Of a stretch of DNA of 64,000 nt, positions 51,358 through 62,261 are shown one piece after another. The translations under genes and the position numbers were made by a program. The stretch lies in NCBI GenBank assembly GCA_002953655.1, contig CP025839.1:248001-312000 (forward strand), read 5' to 3'. Source of the stretch: Latilactobacillus sakei. GTDB taxonomy: Bacteria; Bacillota; Bacilli; Lactobacillales; Lactobacillaceae. How positions within the stretch are numbered: position 1 is the stretch's first letter; each line of letters opens with the position of its first letter. The notes beneath the pieces are model-generated. The model made no database searches. It had not been told where the DNA came from and saw nothing but the letters and a program-made list of their open reading frames with translations.

Positions 51358-53070
51358 ATGTCATTATTGAAACAGCACTTGAAGCCATATCTAGGCGTTT
51401 TTAGCCTATCTATATTAGCCACCATCGTATCTGTTGCGTCTTCACTATGGCAACCAAAACTATTGCAAAACGTTTTGGAAGGTATTATGAAAGATGACCA
51501 AGATAAAGTGATGCAAATTGGGATTTATCTTATTGTGATTGCCGTTGTCGGTTTAATTGCTGGGGTGGTCAATACGATTACATCGGCAATTACTGCACAA
51601 GGGATGACCGCTGATATTCGGGAAACGACTTTTAGAAAGATTCAAACTTTTTCATTTGCTAACATCGAGAAATTCTCAGTTGGGAATCTTTCGGTGCGCT
51701 TAACGAATGATATGACCCAGATTCAAAATGTGATTATGATGTCTCTCCAAACGTTGGTCCGGATTCCGATTCTATTTGTCGGCAGTTTCATTTTAGCGAT
51801 GAACTCAATTCCGAGCTTATGGTGGATTATTATTCTCTTAGTGGTCCTCGTTTTTGTAATTACCTTTTTATCAATGGGGTCAATGGGGAAACACTTTGGT
51901 GCGATTCAAAATTTAATCGATAAGATTAATAACCTCGCTAAAGAAAATTTAATGGGCACGCGGATTGTGAAGTCCTTTGTTCAAGAAGATAATGAAATTA
52001 ATCGCTTTTCAAAAACCAGTGACCAATTGGAAAAACATACGGCAATTGTCGGGATGCTTTTTTCAGTGATGATTCCTTCATTTATGTTGGTCGCTAACTT
52101 AGCAGTTGTTGCTTCAATCTATTTCGTCGGTAACTTAGTCGATACAGATCCGGAAGCAATCGCCGCAATTGCCTCATTTATGAACTATCTAATGCAAATC
52201 ATGATGTCGATTATTATGGGCGGCATGATGATGATGATGGCTTCTCGTGGGGCGGTTTCGTTGAAACGACTCCAAGAAATTCTCGCCACAGAGCCTGATA
52301 TTGTGTACCCTGATGTGCCAGATCGAGACTTAGCTGGAACCTTGGCTTTTGATCATGTTAGTTTCCGTTATCCAGAAGACGATCATGATACGTTGAGCGA
52401 TATTAGTTTCGAAATTAATGCGGGGGAAATGATTGGGATTGTCGGCGCAACTGGTGCTGGTAAATCAACGATGGCCCAATTGATTCCACGCTTATTCGAT
52501 CCAACGCAAGGTGAAATTCGCATTGGTGGCGTCCCGATTAAGGAATTGAATGAACATAACTTACATGATTCAGTGTCATTCGTACTTCAAAAAGCGATTC
52601 TTTTCTCCGGCACGATTGCCCAGAACTTGAAGCACGGTAAAAAAGATGCTGATAACGCTGATATGGATCGCGCGACTGGCATTGCGCAAGCCAAAGAATT
52701 CATCGAGAAGTTAGCCGATACGTACGATGCACCAGTTGAAGAACGTAGTGCCAACTTCTCAGGTGGGCAAAAACAACGCCTTTCAATTTCACGTGGTGTG
52801 ATTGGTCAACCTAAGATTCTAATCTTAGATGATAGTACGAGTGCGCTGGATGCTCATTCTGAAAAATTGGTAAAAGAAGCCCTTGATCGCGAATTAGCCG
52901 ATACTACCACGTTGATTATTGCGCAAAAGATTTCGTCAGTCGTTAACGCTGATCGAATCTTGGTCTTAGATGAAGGTCGCTTAGTTGGTGTCGGGACGCA
53001 TCATGAGTTGTTAGAAACCAGTGCTGTTTACCGTGAAATTTTCGAAACTCAAAAGGGAAAGCGAGGCTAA
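51358..53070 (+). CDS. ABC exporter subunit A with degenerate ATPase (LmrC-like)
   Basis: This 570-residue half-transporter has six helices in about 15-300 and a nucleotide-binding domain after. Walker [10 protein letters not shown] is at 363-371 and the signature FSGGQKQR is canonical. However, Walker B ends [11 protein letters not shown], with Asp in place of the catalytic Glu, and the switch is IAQKISS, with Gln in place of His. This is the pattern of the non-catalytic partner of heterodimeric exporters such as LmrCD. ATG at 51358 has AAGAGGG at good spacing. Subunit B begins 3 bp after the stop. Confidence 0.92.
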   Translation: MSLLKQHLKPYLGVFSLSILATIVSVASSLWQPKLLQNVLEGIMKDDQDKVMQIGIYLIVIAVVGLIAGVVNTITSAITAQGMTADIRETTFRKIQTFSFANIEKFSVGNLSVRLTNDMTQIQNVIMMSLQTLVRIPILFVGSFILAMNSIPSLWWIIILLVVLVFVITFLSMGSMGKHFGAIQNLIDKINNLAKENLMGTRIVKSFVQEDNEINRFSKTSDQLEKHTAIVGMLFSVMIPSFMLVANLAVVASIYFVGNLVDTDPEAIAAIASFMNYLMQIMMSIIMGGMMMMMASRGAVSLKRLQEILATEPDIVYPDVPDRDLAGTLAFDHVSFRYPEDDHDTLSDISFEINAGEMIGIVGATGAGKSTMAQLIPRLFDPTQGEIRIGGVPIKELNEHNLHDSVSFVLQKAILFSGTIAQNLKHGKKDADNADMDRATGIAQAKEFIEKLADTYDAPVEERSANFSGGQKQRLSISRGVIGQPKILILDDSTSALDAHSEKLVKEALDRELADTTTLIIAQKISSVVNADRILVLDEGRLVGVGTHHELLETSAVYREIFETQKGKRG

Positions 53071-53073
53071 ATT

Positions 53074-54867
53074 ATGAAAGAATTTAAACGTGCCATGGTC
53101 TTTTTCTACCATTATTTAAAACGCTATAAACCATCTTTTGCACTGATCCTGGTGATGACCGTTTTTGCCACTTATTTACAAGTCAAGGCACCCGAATATA
53201 TTGGGGATGCATTGAATGAACTGGTTAAATACGCCACGAAGTTTCAGGTTTTAAAAGCCCAACATTTACCAACCAGTGGTGCTTCCAAAGATGCTTTTAT
53301 TGATGTCATTGTGTCGTTAGTCCTTTTTTACGTCTTGAGTTCAGCGGCCACTTTCGTTTCAGGCGCAGCCTTTTCACGTGTCAATGCGTTGTCGACCAAT
53401 CGGATGCGAATTGGGTTATTTAATAAATTACAAAAGATGCAGATTAAATATTTTGATCGTCATTCAGATGGCGATATCCTCAGCCGTTTTACGAGTGATT
53501 TAGATAATATTTATAACGCAATGAACCAAGTGTTAAGCCAATTAGTGTCGGGAACGGCCTTGTTGATTGGTTTGTTAATTATGATGTTTAGAAAAGATAC
53601 CCAATTGGCGTGGGTCACAATTGCGTCAGTGCCAATTTCGTTTATTTTAGCGTGGATTATTATCAACAAAGCGCAAAAATATGTCAATGTGCAACAAGAT
53701 GAAGTGGGCAAGCTCAATGGTTATATCAACGAAAAAATTACGGGGCAAAAAGTGATTATTACCAACAGCCTACAAGCTGAAACAATTGACGGCTTTGTGG
53801 AGCATAACGAAAGTGTCCGGAAAGCAACCTTGAAAGGGCAAATTTATTCAGGGATGATTTTCCCATTGATGCAAGGGATGTCACTAGTCAATACAGCGAT
53901 TGTGATTTTCTTTGGGAGCTGGTTAGCGGTCAACGGGGATATCAAAAAATCCGTTGCTTTAGGGTTAGTGGTGACTTTTGTACAATATTCACAACAATTC
54001 TATAATCAAATTGCGCAACTCTCATCAAGTTACAGCATGATTCAATTGGCAATTACCGGTGCACGCCGGGTCAATGAAGTCTTTGATGAAGATGATGAAA
54101 TTCGCCCAACGAATGGGCAACAATTCAATGGGATTGAACGGTCAGTAACGATGGAACACGTTGATTTTAGTTATTTACCAGGCAAACAAATCCTGCACGA
54201 TGTGAATATTGAGGTTGATAAAGGGCAAATGATTGCGTTGGTTGGGCCAACTGGCTCTGGGAAAACGACGGTCATGAACTTAATGAACCGCTTCTATGAT
54301 GTGGATCAAGGCACCGTTAAGATTGATGGCGTTGATATCCGCGATATGGATTTGGATACGTTACGCGCACATGTAGGGATTGTCCTCCAAGAATCAGTTT
54401 TATTCACAGGGACGATTCGCGACAATATTGTCTTTGGGAAACCAGATGCGACTGATGATGAAGTGATTGCAGCGGCACAACAAGCCCATATTCATGACTT
54501 CATTATGACGTTGGAAGATGGCTATCAAACGAAGGTTAGCGAAGAAGACAACATCTTTAGTACCGGTCAAAAACAATTGATCAGTATTGCGCGGACGATT
54601 ATCACGGATCCAGCGCTCTTGATTCTAGATGAAGCAACAAGTAACGTCGATACGGTGACTGAAAGTCATATCCAAAAAGCGATGGAAAATGTGATTCAGG
54701 GCCGGACCAGTTTTGTGATTGCCCATCGCTTGAAAACCATCTTAAATGCGGATCGAATTATCGTTTTAAAAGATGGCCAAATTATCGAAGAAGGCAATCA
54801 CCAAGAACTACTAGCACAAGAAGGTTTCTACGCAGAATTGTATAACAATCAATTTGTATTTGAATAG
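53074..54867 (+). CDS. ABC exporter subunit B with catalytic ATPase (LmrD-like)
   Basis: This is a 597-residue half-transporter. Walker [10 protein letters not shown] is at 391-399, Walker [13 protein letters not shown] keeps the Glu, and IAHRLKT keeps the His. Its signature is FSTGQKQ instead of SGGQ. With subunit A this gives one working ATP site (walls of B, signature of A) and one degenerate site, as in LmrCD and TM287/288. Such pumps export hydrophobic drugs or lipids. The operon is controlled by the divergent TetR gene. The stop codon touches copy F of the intergenic repeat. Confidence 0.93.
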   Translation: MKEFKRAMVFFYHYLKRYKPSFALILVMTVFATYLQVKAPEYIGDALNELVKYATKFQVLKAQHLPTSGASKDAFIDVIVSLVLFYVLSSAATFVSGAAFSRVNALSTNRMRIGLFNKLQKMQIKYFDRHSDGDILSRFTSDLDNIYNAMNQVLSQLVSGTALLIGLLIMMFRKDTQLAWVTIASVPISFILAWIIINKAQKYVNVQQDEVGKLNGYINEKITGQKVIITNSLQAETIDGFVEHNESVRKATLKGQIYSGMIFPLMQGMSLVNTAIVIFFGSWLAVNGDIKKSVALGLVVTFVQYSQQFYNQIAQLSSSYSMIQLAITGARRVNEVFDEDDEIRPTNGQQFNGIERSVTMEHVDFSYLPGKQILHDVNIEVDKGQMIALVGPTGSGKTTVMNLMNRFYDVDQGTVKIDGVDIRDMDLDTLRAHVGIVLQESVLFTGTIRDNIVFGKPDATDDEVIAAAQQAHIHDFIMTLEDGYQTKVSEEDNIFSTGQKQLISIARTIITDPALLILDEATSNVDTVTESHIQKAMENVIQGRTSFVIAHRLKTILNADRIIVLKDGQIIEEGNHQELLAQEGFYAELYNNQFVFE

Positions 54868-54984
54868 AGTGTGACAGCGGGCGGTTATATTTTGAGGACT
54901 AGCCTAGTCTGGTGAATGACCAATGTGTTGGTCATTTGCTGGACGTAGCTAGCCGCAGAAATATGCTCGGTGGCGCACGTTTAA
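54866..54984 (+). repeat. Long-hairpin intergenic repeat, copy F (full)
   Basis: It begins AGAGTGTGAC inside the TAG stop of the ABC gene. It has the right block CGTAGCTAGCCGCAGAAA and ends GCGCACGTTTAAA. The central hairpin is ATGACCAA-TGTG-TTGGTCAT. Confidence 0.78.
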
Positions 54985-55014
54985 ATATTGTAGGCAGTAC
55001 GTTTCAAGCCTCAA

Positions 55015-55060
55015 AAAAATCCCGGTTCAGCCAATATAAAACGGCTGAACCGGGATTTTT
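55015..55060. terminator. Bidirectional terminator between ABC exporter and helD
   Basis: Perfect 18-bp arms, AAAAATCCCGGTTCAGCC and its complement, around a 10-bp loop. Confidence 0.92.
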
Positions 55061-55062
55061 GA

Positions 55063-57111
55063 TTATGCATTTAAGGCATGCGGTAACTTGCCAAGCGCAC
55101 TGAGCGTTAAGCGATGGGTCGCTCTTGAAATAGCTGTGTAGAGGCGGTTACGCCCCACTGCTGGGTCAGTGTAGTAGTCATTGCTTAAGTCATACAGCAA
55201 GACGTTATCAAATTCCAAGCCTTTAGCGAGTGTTAATGGTAATGTGAGGGCCCCACTTTCGGGGAGGGTGGTTGTTTCTGTGGATAAGTGGTGGACATCT
55301 TTTAACTTTAACAGGCGCTCATCAAACTGACCGGCAGGGGTAATAATCGCTAATGTTTGGTCAGCGGGCAGTTGCTCGATTTGCGCTTGGATTTGTGCCA
55401 GGTAGTCGGTATCATTAGTCGCGCTCAGATACGTTGGTTGAACACCGTGCGGTTGGACCGCGTGAACATCGGATAAATCAGGAAATAGCTGACTGAATAA
55501 CGCGGTAATCGCCCCGGATGAGCGATAACTCGTCCGTAATGTTTGGGTTTGGAGATTAGGAAAAATCGCGGGCAATTTACTGAATTGAATTTTATGAGGG
55601 ATGATACTTTGATGTTGATCGCCGAAGACGGTGAATTGCGCCTTGGGGAAAAGCTGTTTAAAAAGGTGCAAGGTGCTAGCGTGATAGTCTTGTACTTCGT
55701 CGATAAAGACCTGTTTAACTTTGGGAAAAATACGCTGCGTTAAATAACTGTAAACTTGTGCTGCAATCACGGCATCCATAGTTGATTGGCGCGCAATAAT
55801 TTGTTCAAAGGCCAACCATTGATAGTCGTGTAATTGCTCAGATAAAGCTTGGTAATCATAACGAACCATTTTTAAAGCGAGCGGTGCTAATGGTTCGTCC
55901 TCGCGAATTAAGCGTCCGAAGGTTTGCTGCTGTTCGGTTTCCGTTAAACTTTCTAAACGTGTTAAAGTCGTGGAAGCTTTGGCAATTGCCATTAATTGTT
56001 CCTGTAGATAACTTGTGAGTTGTTGCTGGGTGGCTTGGATGCGTTTGTCTAACGGTGCATCCACCGGCGTCTTCAAGAAAAATTGATAACTAGTCGCGGC
56101 GTCAATGGTGAAGGGTAACCCGCTATTTAATGACTGGAAGTCGCTTGTCTGCAATGTTAGTTGGTCAATTGCTAAGGTAGCCGGTTGTGCTGCAATGGGA
56201 AGATTTACCAACTCTTCTGGCAGCAACTGCGCTAATAGTTGTTGCAAAGTGAGGTTGACCGGTGTTTGTTCGCCAAGATCGGGTAAAACTTGAGCGATAT
56301 AGTCTTGGAACAAGCGGTTAGGCGAAATCATCAAAACTTCGTTGAGCGCTAGTTCCTTGCGTTGCCGGTAGAGGAGATAGGCAATTCGTTGAAAAATAAC
56401 GGACGTTTTACCACTACCGGCAATACCATCGATTAGGAGATGGTCAGTCGTTTGTTGGCGAATAATCGCGTTTTGTTCTTTTTGAATCGTTGCGGTAATG
56501 GCACTCATTTGGGTTGTTTTAGCTTCTTTTAACGTTGCTAATAATAGCGGGTCTTCAATCGCAATCTGGGTATCAAAAAAATCAATTAATTGGTCAGCTT
56601 GAATTTGAAATTGGCGCCGTTGTTTTAAAGTTACCGGGATTTGGCGGCCGTTAGCTTGATAGCTGGTAGGGCCGAATGTCTGTTGATAATAAACATCAGC
56701 GATTGGTGAACGCCAATCAAAAATAACGGGTTCGCCATCTTGATTGGTATAACTAGCTGAACCGAGGTAAAAAGCCTCAGTGTCGGGGTCTTCCGGGAAG
56801 GTCAGCGCAATTTTGGCAAAATAAGGTTGTTCTAAGAGGCGTAACGTTTCGTCTTTCCTAGCGAGCAATGAATCAGTTTTGAGGTTGAGCATATCGATTT
56901 CTTTATTGATGGTTTCTAGAACGGCAAAGGTGTCGAGGTTATCGGCATATGAATCAAAATTGAGTTTAGCTTCGCCGGTAATCTGAGCTTTAATAGTGTT
57001 GCCAGCCTGATGATTCTGCGATTGAGCATCGTTGATGGCTGCTAAAGTGGCTGTTAGTTGTTGATAAATTGTGGTTAGGTGGGTTTGTTCTTGTTCAAAA
57101 TCGGTTGTCAT
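55063..57111 (-). CDS. helD: HelD-like UvrD-family ATPase (RNA polymerase recycling factor)
   Basis: This 682-residue protein has an N-terminal coiled-coil arm (about 1-95), then the HelD-specific FYLGSASYTNQDGEPVIFDW segment in parts, Walker A GIAGSGKTS at 229-237, Walker B VFIDEVQDYH, and a UvrD-type second domain with LAKGLEFDNVLL and YTAISRATHRL. HelD removes stalled RNA polymerase from DNA. The length and N-terminus separate it from true UvrD/PcrA helicases. It converges with the ABC exporter operon. Confidence 0.87.
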   Translation of the reverse strand: MTTDFEQEQTHLTTIYQQLTATLAAINDAQSQNHQAGNTIKAQITGEAKLNFDSYADNLDTFAVLETINKEIDMLNLKTDSLLARKDETLRLLEQPYFAKIALTFPEDPDTEAFYLGSASYTNQDGEPVIFDWRSPIADVYYQQTFGPTSYQANGRQIPVTLKQRRQFQIQADQLIDFFDTQIAIEDPLLLATLKEAKTTQMSAITATIQKEQNAIIRQQTTDHLLIDGIAGSGKTSVIFQRIAYLLYRQRKELALNEVLMISPNRLFQDYIAQVLPDLGEQTPVNLTLQQLLAQLLPEELVNLPIAAQPATLAIDQLTLQTSDFQSLNSGLPFTIDAATSYQFFLKTPVDAPLDKRIQATQQQLTSYLQEQLMAIAKASTTLTRLESLTETEQQQTFGRLIREDEPLAPLALKMVRYDYQALSEQLHDYQWLAFEQIIARQSTMDAVIAAQVYSYLTQRIFPKVKQVFIDEVQDYHASTLHLFKQLFPKAQFTVFGDQHQSIIPHKIQFSKLPAIFPNLQTQTLRTSYRSSGAITALFSQLFPDLSDVHAVQPHGVQPTYLSATNDTDYLAQIQAQIEQLPADQTLAIITPAGQFDERLLKLKDVHHLSTETTTLPESGALTLPLTLAKGLEFDNVLLYDLSNDYYTDPAVGRNRLYTAISRATHRLTLSALGKLPHALNA

Positions 57112-57240
57112 ACGATCAGCCCCTTACAAAGTTGTTTACCTAGTGTAGCAAGCCCAATATGAAAAGAACAGTCTTGTAATCACATCAAAAAGCGCGCATA
57201 ATTAACATATGGAAGAGCAGTAATTGCTCTAAAAACGGTA

Positions 57241-57282
57241 AAAAGAGGTGCGCCCAAAATTAATTTTGGGCGCACCTCTTTT
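57241..57282. terminator. 42-bp perfect palindrome, bidirectional terminator
   Basis: The left arm AAAAGAGGTGCGCCCAAAATT and its exact complement make 21-bp arms with no spacer. The T-rich ends make it a terminator on both strands. It would end the phosphatase transcript after the repeat array. Confidence 0.78.
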
Positions 57283-57303
57283 GGTGTCTCTTTGAAAGGG
57301 AGT

Positions 57304-57428
57304 ACTCTAGCTGAAACGTGCCATTGAAGCTAGATTTCTGCGCTTAACGACGATTGTCAAACTAGCGATTACATCGTTAATTCTCCACTCTATGTTAATG
57401 CTCAAAATCTGATCAAGCTTCAAGGGGC
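57304..57428 (-). repeat. Tandem long-hairpin repeat, unit G1
   Basis: The plus strand shows ACTCTAGCTGAAACGTGCC at one end and CAAGGGGC at the other, with the blocks TTTCTGCGCTTAACG and GTTAATGCTCAAAATCT between. Orientation is opposite to copies A, E and F. The central hairpin is AGCGAT-TAC-ATCGTT. Confidence 0.78.
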
Positions 57429-57550
57429 ACTCTATCTAAAACGTGCCATATCAACCTGATTCTTACGTTTAGCGTCGTTAGTCAAACAACCGATTGCATC
57501 GGTTGTTGCCTACCTATGCTAATCCTCGGAATCAACCCGGTTGCTGGGGC
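57429..57550 (-). repeat. Tandem long-hairpin repeat, unit G2
   Basis: It runs from ACTCTATCTAAAACGTGCC to GCTGGGGC. The central hairpin CAACCGAT-TGC-ATCGGTTG is perfect. It is joined directly to G1 and G3. Confidence 0.8.
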
Positions 57551-57676
57551 ACTCTGATTTGAAACGTGCCATTGCAAGTAGATTTTTGCGCTTTGCTACG
57601 TCCCGCAAATAATCGACTGCGTCGCTTATTTATTGGCCTAGGCAAATGCTCAAAATCTAAACACTTGCAAGGGACA
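57551..57676 (-). repeat. Tandem long-hairpin repeat, unit G3
   Basis: It runs from ACTCTGATTTGAAACGTGCC to GCAAGGGACA. The central hairpin is AATAATCGAC-TGC-GTCGCTTATT, and the outer arms TTGCAAGT/ACTTGCAA pair. It ends at the phosphatase stop codon (57679). Confidence 0.8.
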
Positions 57677-57678
57677 CG

Positions 57679-58476
57679 CTATTCTAAGTAGTCGTTCTTT
57701 AATTGTGCTATTTCTGCTGGTTTGAGGGCCATTGCTTGGGCTAAGTAATTGTCCATATTGCCGTAATGTTGTTCAATTGTTTCTCTGACGAGTTCGAGGT
57801 TGGCTTTTGAAACACTTTTACCATTCATTGCGGCGACTTGGGCGTCGTTGCTACTAATGCGAGTAGGGGCCGTTGTGGTTAAACCTAAGACTTCGTTTGA
57901 AAGGACGAAATCGTCCGCAATGGTTGCCCAGTCGACGCCTAATGCGCTGAGAATGAGCATAGTAGCAATCCCAGTCCGATCTTTGCCGGCTGAGCAGTGA
58001 TAAAGGACCGCGCCGTCGTTATCATGATTATTCAATAATACGGTAAATAGATCGCGGTAAGCGGCTTGTGCGTGCGAGTCTGTGACTAATTGTTCGTACA
58101 TTCGGTCCATACTTGAACGTTCGGGTGTAGCAGGTTCTTTTTTACTAAAAAGATGAAATAATCCCTTTTTAGCTGGTTTTTTTGGGGCGTCTGCTTGGTC
58201 CGTGAACGGAAATACCGAAAGACGGTGGTAAGTGAGTTGGCTATCATCAAATGGATCTGGTGCAACCTTAATTTCGTGCCGGGAACGGAAATCAACATCG
58301 TAAGCAACGCCGTAATTTAGGAGGTCTTCGATATCTGTTGCGGTCAGTGCGTTTAAACTACCAGAGCGCAGTAATTTGTGCCATTTAACGGTCTTGCCGT
58401 CAACGGTTGGATAACCACCTAATTCGCGGAGATTATAACTGCGCGTTAAATTTAAAACCCGTTGTTGTTCTTGCAT
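57679..58476 (-). CDS. Tyrosine-protein phosphatase (PTPLP/LipA type)
   Basis: This 265-residue protein has the P-loop HCSAGKDRTG (catalytic Cys161, Arg167) and the N-terminal NLRELGGYPT with the LRSGSL element of this dual-specificity group, which often removes phosphate from Tyr and from phosphoinositides. The D and K after Cys-x-x-Gly give the KDR form. The ATG at 58476 is preferred, with AAAGGAT upstream; the frame stays open to 58536. It is transcribed away from guaB, with PurBox-like DNA in the gap. Confidence 0.9.
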   Translation of the reverse strand: MQEQQRVLNLTRSYNLRELGGYPTVDGKTVKWHKLLRSGSLNALTATDIEDLLNYGVAYDVDFRSRHEIKVAPDPFDDSQLTYHRLSVFPFTDQADAPKKPAKKGLFHLFSKKEPATPERSSMDRMYEQLVTDSHAQAAYRDLFTVLLNNHDNDGAVLYHCSAGKDRTGIATMLILSALGVDWATIADDFVLSNEVLGLTTTAPTRISSNDAQVAAMNGKSVSKANLELVRETIEQHYGNMDNYLAQAMALKPAEIAQLKNDYLE

Positions 58477-58546
58477 GCCAATCCATCCTTTGTAATAAGT
58501 TACTTCTATTGTATAACGAAGATTGATGACATGCACCCTTATTTTA

Positions 58547-58559
58547 AATGTTCGGAATT
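58547..58559 (-). promoter_or_regulatory. PurBox (PurR site) upstream of guaB
   Basis: The reverse strand reads AATTCCGAACATT, an exact fit to the lactococcal PurBox AWWWCCGAACWWT. It centres about 88 bp before the predicted guaB transcription start, near the activating position known for PurR. A second, poorer match (TAATACGAACATT) is at 58669-58681. Confidence 0.65.
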
Positions 58560-58605
58560 TGTTTAGAGGCTATGGACGCGAAAATAAGTTTTTAGTAAGA
58601 GTCCA

Positions 58606-58634
58606 TTGACCTTTACTGAAAAATCTGCTAATAT
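58606..58634 (+). promoter_or_regulatory. guaB promoter
   Basis: TTGACC (58606-58611), a 17-bp spacer and TAATAT (58629-58634) lie about 90 bp before the ATG, leaving a leader of some 85 nt. Confidence 0.72.
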
Positions 58635-58703
58635 TTTATCAAATTTTAAATCAGTTAATCTTGATGGTTAATACGAACATTTAGTAGACTGATGGCCGAT
58701 TAA

Positions 58704-60206
<1,503 letters not shown>

Positions 60207-60220
60207 ACCTATGTTAAAAT

Positions 60221-60264
60221 GAAGGCGCTGGGGCAAATTTAATTTTGTCGCCGGCGTCTTTTTT
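60221..60264 (+). terminator. Terminator after guaB
   Basis: AAGGCGCTGGGGCAAA pairs with TTTTGTCGCCGGCGTCTT (imperfect), then Ts. Confidence 0.78.
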
Positions 60265-60364
60265 ATGGGCGGATTTAAAGAATTCTTTACCCTTACCTAA
60301 CTGATTCTTTGTTACAATAATAGCGAATCACTCAAACGTGTTTAAATTAAATGAGGTAATTAAT

Positions 60365-61051
60365 ATGAAAATTCTAATTGTTGATGATGATAAAGAAATT
60401 GTTGAACTACTCAGTATTTATGTCAAAAATGAAGGTTATGAACCTATTCAAGCTTTTACCGGCAAGGAAGCTTTGACTAAAATTGCCACTAACCCAGGCA
60501 TTGATTTAATGATTTTAGATATTATGATGCCCAATATGAGCGGGATTGAAGTCATTAAAGCGGTCCGTAAGGATTCACAAGTCCCAATTTTGGTGGTTTC
60601 TGCCAAGACAACGGATATGGATAAAATCCAAGGTCTCATCACAGGTGCGGATGATTATGTGTCAAAACCCTTTAATCCGCTTGAAGTGATGGCCCGGGTA
60701 AAATCATTATTGCGCCGTAGCCAACAACAAGTCACAAACGAAGTCCCGGATATTCTAGAAGTGGGGCCACTTGTGATTAAGCGCGATTCGCATGAGGTAA
60801 CAACGATTGCGGGTAAACAAATCCAATTAACGGCACTTGAATTCGGAATTTTATATCTCTTAGCGAGTCATCCCAACCGGGTTTTTTCAGCGGATGATAT
60901 TTTTGAACGGGTTTGGAAGCAAGAAAGTATTGTGTCAGCTAAAACCGTAATGGTCCATGTCAGTCATTTACGGGATAAAATCGAAGAAGCAACTGACGGG
61001 GAAAAAGTGATTGAAACCGTCTGGGGTGTCGGATATAAGGTCGAGGTCTAA
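60365..61051 (+). CDS. OmpR-family response regulator (VanR-like)
   Basis: This 228-residue protein has a receiver domain with the acid pocket VDDDK (6-10), phospho-acceptor Asp52 (LDIMMP) and the KPFNP Lys, then a winged-helix DNA-binding domain with LTALEFGILYLLASHPNRVFS and the ending VWGVGYKVEV. GAGG lies before the ATG at 60365. Its stop overlaps the ATG of the kinase by one base (TAATGA), so they form an operon, with dacA third. The place of dacA suggests a cell-wall signal. Confidence 0.93.
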   Translation: MKILIVDDDKEIVELLSIYVKNEGYEPIQAFTGKEALTKIATNPGIDLMILDIMMPNMSGIEVIKAVRKDSQVPILVVSAKTTDMDKIQGLITGADDYVSKPFNPLEVMARVKSLLRRSQQQVTNEVPDILEVGPLVIKRDSHEVTTIAGKQIQLTALEFGILYLLASHPNRVFSADDIFERVWKQESIVSAKTVMVHVSHLRDKIEEATDGEKVIETVWGVGYKVEV

Positions 61052-62250
61052 TGAACGAATATCAAGTCGGACAAGATTTTAAAAAAGTACAACTCACGGC
61101 CAAAGAAAAGAGTGAGCTGTTTGCTGAGGGGATCATTACGGTGATCCTTTTATTGTTGTTAAATTTATCAATTATGGTCTTACTCCAACAAGCAATCCTT
61201 AATAATCCACAATTGCGCGGGGGCGTTTGGATGATTAAAAATGCGATTGCGATTGGCCCTAATGGTTGGCATATCTGGAGTTGGCAAAACTGGTTTGTAA
61301 TTTTGATGGGGATTGCGGATGTGTTAGTAGTCTATTGGCGCTTAATTCGGCGTTATCATCAAATGCAGATGTGGCACGTCATTGGCGAACTGCACTACAT
61401 CGCTGACGGACATCTAGAGCACCGGATCAACTTGCGGGTTAATCGCGATTTGCAACGCGTGATCGACAGTGTCAATACGCTAGTTGATAGCACCGTCCGC
61501 TCAATGGAAGAAGAACGTAAAATTGAAAAGAGCAAAGATGAACTGATCACCAACGTCAGTCATGATTTACGCACACCATTGACATCGATTATTGGTTATC
61601 TAGGTTTAATTGAAGATAATCAGTATCAAACCAAGGATGAATTGACCAAGTACACACATACAGCCTATGTGAAGGCCCAACAAATGAAGGTCTTAGTTGA
61701 AGATTTATTCGAGTATACAAAGGTTCGGCAAACCTCAACACCGATTGCTAAAACGACTTTTGACATGGAGCAAATGCTAGAACAACTAGCCGCTAGCTTT
61801 GAATTAGAAGCACAAAAGAAAAATATGCAAATCACTGTTAAGTGTCAGCCAACACCATTAATGATGGAAGCTGATACTGAAAAGTTGGGTCGAGTTTTCA
61901 ATAATTTGATTGCTAACGCGCTGAAGTATGGTAAAGGCGGTAAGCAAATTATTTTATCCGCCGAAAAAGTCGGTCAAGAGGCGATCATTAAAGTCTCTAA
62001 TGATGGTCAACAAATTCCAAGCGACTCATTAAATCAACTATTTGATCGCTTTTATCGTGTGGAAGCATCACGTTCACAAGAAACCGGTGGCACGGGGCTC
62101 GGTTTAGCAATTACGCAAAGTATTGTTGCCTTGCACGGTGGGTATATTTATGCAGATTCCACCCCAGAACTGACTAGTTTTGTGATACACTTACCTTTAA
62201 AACTAGGACGTCAGATTGAACCGCAAAATGGCGCCGCTAAAAACAGTTAA
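61051..62250 (+). CDS. Sensor histidine kinase (VanS-like)
   Basis: This 399-residue membrane kinase has helices at about 26-48 and 80-98 with a short outer loop of some 30 residues. A HAMP-like linker follows, then the H-box NVSHDLRTPLTS with His171, the N-box NLIANALKYG and the G-box GTGLGLAIT. The tiny outer loop means it may sense something in the membrane or rely on a partner. It is the second gene of the regulator-kinase-dacA operon; 11 bp separate it from dacA. Confidence 0.93.
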   Translation: MNEYQVGQDFKKVQLTAKEKSELFAEGIITVILLLLLNLSIMVLLQQAILNNPQLRGGVWMIKNAIAIGPNGWHIWSWQNWFVILMGIADVLVVYWRLIRRYHQMQMWHVIGELHYIADGHLEHRINLRVNRDLQRVIDSVNTLVDSTVRSMEEERKIEKSKDELITNVSHDLRTPLTSIIGYLGLIEDNQYQTKDELTKYTHTAYVKAQQMKVLVEDLFEYTKVRQTSTPIAKTTFDMEQMLEQLAASFELEAQKKNMQITVKCQPTPLMMEADTEKLGRVFNNLIANALKYGKGGKQIILSAEKVGQEAIIKVSNDGQQIPSDSLNQLFDRFYRVEASRSQETGGTGLGLAITQSIVALHGGYIYADSTPELTSFVIHLPLKLGRQIEPQNGAAKNS

Positions 62251-62261
62251 GGAGTAGCATT

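Larger units (their letters stand above)
57112..57678. other. 567-bp gene-free region between helD and phosphatase genes
   Basis: It holds the helD promoter region (reverse-strand TACACT near 57141), a small dyad AGAGCA/TGCTCT (about 57215-57231), a 42-bp perfect palindrome and three tandem copies of the long-hairpin repeat. No coding frame is convincing. Confidence 0.75.
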
